From: Pseudomonadales bacterium
GTDB lineage: Bacteria; Pseudomonadota; Gammaproteobacteria; Pseudomonadales; Azotimanducaceae
Length of the DNA stretch: 64,000 nt
Reading direction: 5' to 3'
Assembly: GCA_022825925.1 (NCBI GenBank)
Contig: JAJDVW010000096.1
Coordinates: 1-64,000 of the forward strand
The translations under genes were made by a program, and so were the position numbers. Position 1 is the stretch's first letter. Each line of letters starts with the position of its first letter. This document shows, piece after piece, positions 61,018 to 64,000 of the stretch. The notes below the pieces were generated by a model. That model saw only the letters and a list, made by a program, of their open reading frames with translations, was not told the DNA's origin and made no database searches.

Positions 61018-62424
61018 TCACGCCGTCCCCCAGCCCTTCCAGCGTACCGGATCGGCCCAGCGCTGTCCGACATCGAGAAACCCTCGCGGCCCGCGCTTGC
61101 CGTACTCGAACGGATCGCCCGTTCCCTCCATCCAACGGTGCAGGCGGGCTTCCATCTCCTCGACGGCCGGGCGGGCTTCCGGGTCGTGGACGATGTTCCG
61201 CGTCTCCAGCGGATCCTCATGCCGGTCGAAGAGCCACGGTCCGCGCTCGTGGTCGAACCAGCGCGCGTAGGTGTAGCGCTCGGTGCGCACGCCGCGCCAC
61301 CGGCCGACCCACGCGATCCGGTCCGGCCAGCCGTTGCCCATGTTCATCAGGTAGACGGAGTCGCGGGCGCCCGGCGTGCGGTCCGTGTCGTCCGGCGGCG
61401 GTCCCCCTCGCCAGACGTCGGAGACGTCCCTGCCCTGCAGGCCGTCCGGCAGCGGCACGCCACAGGCGCCGAGCAGGCTGGGGACCAGGTCGATGGCACC
61501 CATGTAGGCCGCGCTCCGGGATCCGGGGGGCGTCCCCCGAGGCCAGCGGATCAGGAACGGGATGTGGGCGGACTCGCCGTAAGGCGTCGCCTTCGACGCC
61601 CGCATGAAGGGGTGCATCCAGCGGTCGTAGGGCTTGCCGTAGCCGTGGCTCGAGAGGTGGTCGCCGTGGTCCGACGAGTAGCAGACGATCGTGTCCTCGC
61701 CGAGCTCGAGGCGTTCGAGCGCGTCGAGCAGGCGTCCCATCTGCGCGTCCAGGCCCGTGCAGCACGCGTAGTAGTCGGCGATCTCGCGTCTCGCGAAGTC
61801 CGCCATCTGCGGTGGCACGTTGCCCGGCAGGTCGATGTCGGCCGGATCGTAGAGCCCGTATTCTTCGGGGTACTGCGGGTACGGCCAGTGGGGCGGCCGC
61901 CAGGACACGAACAGCGCGAACGGGTTCTCCTGGCGCTCTTCCCGGTGCGCTTCGAGGAAGCGGATGGCGAGATCGGTTTCCACGACCGGTGACCAGCCGT
62001 CGTGGCGAACGGCATCGCGCTCGTTCTCGAAATAGCGCTGGTCGAAGTAGTTTCCACCGGTCCCCTCCACCGCCGCCAGGTAGTCGAGCCCGTACCGATC
62101 CTCGGCCGGATACGGACCGACGCCGAGGTGCCACACGCCGATGTGGCCCGTGTGGTAACCCGCCGACCGCAGCGTCCCCGGCAACGTCGGGATGTCCCGA
62201 AACGGCTCGTACTCGTTGTCGGTGACCCCGTTGCGCCACCCGTACCGCCCGGTGAGCAGGATCGCCCGGAACGGCGAGCACAGGGGGTGGTTCGAGAACA
62301 TGTTGTCGCAGACCATGCCCCCGGCCGCCATCCGGTCGAGGTTGGGGGTCCGCACTACGGCGTTGCCGTTGGCGCCGAGCGCCGTGTAGCGCTGCTGGTC
62401 CGAGAAGACGAAAAGGAGGTTCAT
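61018..62424 (-). CDS. Formylglycine-dependent sulfatase
   Basis: This 468-residue sulfatase begins MNLLFVFSDQQRYTALGANGNAVVRTPNLDRMAAGG and has the modification motif C49-S-P-F-R53, HTGHIGVWHLG and YSSDHGDHLSSHGYGKPYDRW for the second metal site. ALFVSWRPPHWPYPQYPEEY is the usual mid-region. There is no signal peptide. It is not a recent duplicate of the sulfatase at 58.7 kb: motif context and C-termini differ. It begins 18 bases after the beta-lactamase-fold hydrolase stop, so these genes are probably cotranscribed. Confidence 0.9.
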   Translation of the reverse strand: MNLLFVFSDQQRYTALGANGNAVVRTPNLDRMAAGGMVCDNMFSNHPLCSPFRAILLTGRYGWRNGVTDNEYEPFRDIPTLPGTLRSAGYHTGHIGVWHLGVGPYPAEDRYGLDYLAAVEGTGGNYFDQRYFENERDAVRHDGWSPVVETDLAIRFLEAHREERQENPFALFVSWRPPHWPYPQYPEEYGLYDPADIDLPGNVPPQMADFARREIADYYACCTGLDAQMGRLLDALERLELGEDTIVCYSSDHGDHLSSHGYGKPYDRWMHPFMRASKATPYGESAHIPFLIRWPRGTPPGSRSAAYMGAIDLVPSLLGACGVPLPDGLQGRDVSDVWRGGPPPDDTDRTPGARDSVYLMNMGNGWPDRIAWVGRWRGVRTERYTYARWFDHERGPWLFDRHEDPLETRNIVHDPEARPAVEEMEARLHRWMEGTGDPFEYGKRGPRGFLDVGQRWADPVRWKGWGTA

Positions 62425-62442
62425 GGGCCGGTTCCCCCGCGG

Positions 62443-63567
62443 TCAGGAGAGCCCTTCGTAGAACCGCTCCGTCAGTCGGGCGCCACGCTCGTCGCCGAGC
62501 ATGTTCATGTCCATCTGGTTCATGACGTAGGAGAGGCAGGCGCGGTTGGTGTGGTCGAGGAGGATGGTGGAGCCGCCGGCGCCGCCCCAGAAGCAGAGCT
62601 TCACGTCCTCCGGCACCTGCTGGGCGAACAACCCGGTCAGGCCGTACCCAATGCCGTGGATGACCCCCATGCCGGCCATGTCCCCCTGCTCGCGGAAGAT
62701 CTGCTCTATGGTCGCGGGCGAGACCAGGTCGACCCCGAACGCGGACCCGCCGTTGGCGACCGCGGTCTGCGCGCGCGCCACGGACCGTGCGTTGCCGTGG
62801 CCGTTGCCGGCCGGAATCTCGGCCTGGCGCCAGCCGTCGGTGTTCGTGACCGGCGGCAGGACATCGGGCGTGCCGTCTTCCCTGCCGCGCATGAACTCCG
62901 GCGTCATCTCCTCCGGCATCTCGGGGATCGGGCCTCCGGAGAGCATCTCCGCGGTCCGGCCGAATTGCGCGGGATCGAGGCCGATGTGGAAGTCGGCGCC
63001 GAGCGGGCCGGCGACGTTCTCCCGGAAGAAGGTTCCGAGCGACGAGCCCGTGATGCGCCGCACGACCTCGCCGACCAGGAAGCCCTGGGTGATGGCGTGG
63101 TAGCCGCACGCGTCACCCGGCTGCCACCAGGGCTCCTGCCGCTCCAGCACGCCGATCACGTAGTCCCAGTCGTACAACTGGGCCTTCGTGAGCTTCTCGC
63201 CGAATCCCGGCAGCCCGGCCGTGTGGCCCATGAAGTGACGGATCTCCGTCGAGCCCTTGCCGTTCTGCCCATACTCCGGCCAGTACTTCGTGACCGGGTC
63301 GTCGAAGCTCAGTTCGCCGCGGTCGAAGAGCACGAGGGCCGACAGCGCGGTCATCGTCTTCGTCGTGGAGAAGACGCACACGATCGTGTCCTCCTCCCAG
63401 GGCTGCGTCTTCGCCGCGTCGCGATGGCCGGCCCAGATGTCCACCACGTATTCGCCCTCGACCGTTGCGGCGAAGCTCGCCCCGACGTCGCCACGGTCCG
63501 TGAAGTTGCGCTCGAACTCTTCGCGCAAGCCCCCGAACCGCTCGTCGCAATGCCCATGGATTTCCAT
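62443..63567 (-). CDS. Beta-lactamase-fold serine hydrolase (EstB/class C family)
   Basis: This 374-residue protein has the S67-T-T-K70 active-site motif in VCVFSTTKTMTALSALVLFDRGELSFDDPVTKYWPEY, the HFMGHTAGLPGFGE helix, a Tyr motif in CGYHAITQGFLVGEVVRRITG and a late CFWGGAGGSTILLDH in place of KTG. The family includes esterases, peptidases and amidases more often than true beta-lactamases. No signal peptide. ATG 63567 has GGGGAGAGC just upstream. It is followed by a sulfatase on the same strand. Confidence 0.85.
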   Translation of the reverse strand: MEIHGHCDERFGGLREEFERNFTDRGDVGASFAATVEGEYVVDIWAGHRDAAKTQPWEEDTIVCVFSTTKTMTALSALVLFDRGELSFDDPVTKYWPEYGQNGKGSTEIRHFMGHTAGLPGFGEKLTKAQLYDWDYVIGVLERQEPWWQPGDACGYHAITQGFLVGEVVRRITGSSLGTFFRENVAGPLGADFHIGLDPAQFGRTAEMLSGGPIPEMPEEMTPEFMRGREDGTPDVLPPVTNTDGWRQAEIPAGNGHGNARSVARAQTAVANGGSAFGVDLVSPATIEQIFREQGDMAGMGVIHGIGYGLTGLFAQQVPEDVKLCFWGGAGGSTILLDHTNRACLSYVMNQMDMNMLGDERGARLTERFYEGLS

Positions 63568-63731
63568 GCTCTCCCCTTGATTGTTGGCGCCCATGTCCCC
63601 GATGCCTTCCCGGCAGCCGTGGCCGGTCGCTTCCAGGAACCGCACGATAGCCGCCGGCGGCGGTACGCGGCAACGTTCGCGCACGGCGTCCCGGGACCGT
63701 TCCGGCCTTGGGGACATGTCATACTGATTCG

Positions 63732-64000
63732 GTGCGCTTCTTCAACACCACCGGCCCGGTCCGGCCCGCCGAGCACTATTGCATCCCGCCGCTGGACCGG
63801 CTGGACCTCGATGGCGTGCTCGCCTTGATCCGCAACCAGCGCTACTTCGTCCTGCACGCGCCCCGCCAGACGGGAAAAACGTCGGCCCTGCTGGCGCTGC
63901 GCGACTTGCTCAACGAGGGCGCGGCGGGTGCGTACCGGTGCGTGTACGCAAACGTGGAGGTGGGACAGGCCGCGGGGGAGGACACCGAGCGCGCCATGCG
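63732..64000 (+). CDS. AAA-type ATPase, cut by right edge
   Basis: From GTG 63732 the frame is open to the edge (89 codons) and reads RFFNTTGPVRPAEHYCIPPLDRLDLDGVLALIRNQRYFVLHAPRQTGKTSALLALRDLLNEG. The P-loop APRQTGKT is at 43-50. The opening F-N-T-x-G-P...HY...P...YFVLHAPRQTGKT belongs to a widespread family of bacterial AAA-like ATPases whose C-terminal half is often a nuclease-like or helical effector domain, not visible here. Confidence 0.75.
   Translation, partial: MRFFNTTGPVRPAEHYCIPPLDRLDLDGVLALIRNQRYFVLHAPRQTGKTSALLALRDLLNEGAAGAYRCVYANVEVGQAAGEDTERAM

Noticed and set aside
1-64000. tRNA genes, CRISPR arrays, insertion sequences, prophage or replication origin
   Set aside because: No cloverleaf-like sequence, regularly spaced repeats, transposase or integrase frame, or DnaA-box cluster was seen on either strand.

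Overview
The window is one stretch of GC-rich DNA (roughly 65-75% G+C by eye) from a gammaproteobacterium. The strongest taxonomic signal is the order pepP / ubiH-family / gcvT on one strand facing zapB-like / zapA / 6S RNA / 5-formyl-THF cyclo-ligase on the other, with gshB-tonB further on. This is a gammaproteobacterial core arrangement, closest to what I know from Chromatiales/Ectothiorhodospira-like lineages. Two-subunit glycine decarboxylase (gcvPA/gcvPB), TauD/PhyH-type oxygenases, formylglycine sulfatases, sulfotransferases and a TonB receptor suggest an environmental, possibly marine or host-associated, uncultured lineage. Genus cannot be told from the sequence.

Layout. 1-6.8 kb is accessory: a type I restriction R subunit running off the left edge, a TauD-family dioxygenase, an orphan AAA+ ATPase, a nitroreductase and an amidohydrolase. 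6.8-18.9 kb is core: NUDIX, gcvPB, gcvPA, gcvH, gcvT, ubiH and pepP on the minus strand, then zapB-like, zapA, 6S RNA, 5-FCL, def and rpiA on the plus strand, and a class I aldolase on the minus strand. 19-28 kb holds an acyl-CoA-dehydrogenase-fold oxidase with a VOC protein, a broken PhyH gene, a sulfotransferase, an Asp/Asn hydroxylase-like protein, a TPR-sulfotransferase and a TonB-dependent receptor. 28-41 kb is a one-carbon demethylation island: GlxA/GbdR-like regulator, DmdA-like methyltransferase, a MetF-Fhs fusion, dimethylglycine dehydrogenase and soxBDAG. 41-42.5 kb is a patch of different composition with an unknown gene, a HEPN-like gene, a degenerate second copy of part of soxG and an Mrr-nuclease tail. 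42.5-46 kb has a D-2-hydroxyacid dehydrogenase-like flavoprotein, an alpha/beta hydrolase and a secreted ATP-dependent DNA ligase. 46-53 kb is core again: pgk, tkt (with a frameshift), metK, metF, gshB, tonB. 53-64 kb is accessory: a dehalogenase remnant, a double DsbA-like protein, a Pit-like membrane protein, an acyl-CoA dehydrogenase, vapBC, a DUF4386 membrane protein, two sulfatases, a secreted unknown, a beta-lactamase-fold hydrolase and the start of another ATPase.

How the genes work together. Folate one-carbon chemistry recurs throughout. Dimethylglycine dehydrogenase and sarcosine oxidase strip methyl groups from dimethylglycine and sarcosine onto tetrahydrofolate and deliver glycine, which GcvTHP can oxidise further. 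A DmdA-like enzyme probably feeds methyl-THF. The fused MetF-like/Fhs protein carries the two ends of the route from methyl-THF to formate plus ATP, and the middle (FolD) step is not in the window. MetK and a separate canonical MetF supply the methyl cycle, and 5-FCL salvages 5-formyl-THF. Four different T-protein (aminomethyltransferase) domains and two MetF domains occur in this one window.

Several genes are visibly broken or partial: PhyH (truncated, first iron-ligand His changed to Arg), tkt (single-base frameshift), a haloalkane dehalogenase N-terminus, a dioxygenase C-terminus, a soxG copy and an Mrr tail. All identifications are from reading motifs, without database searches.
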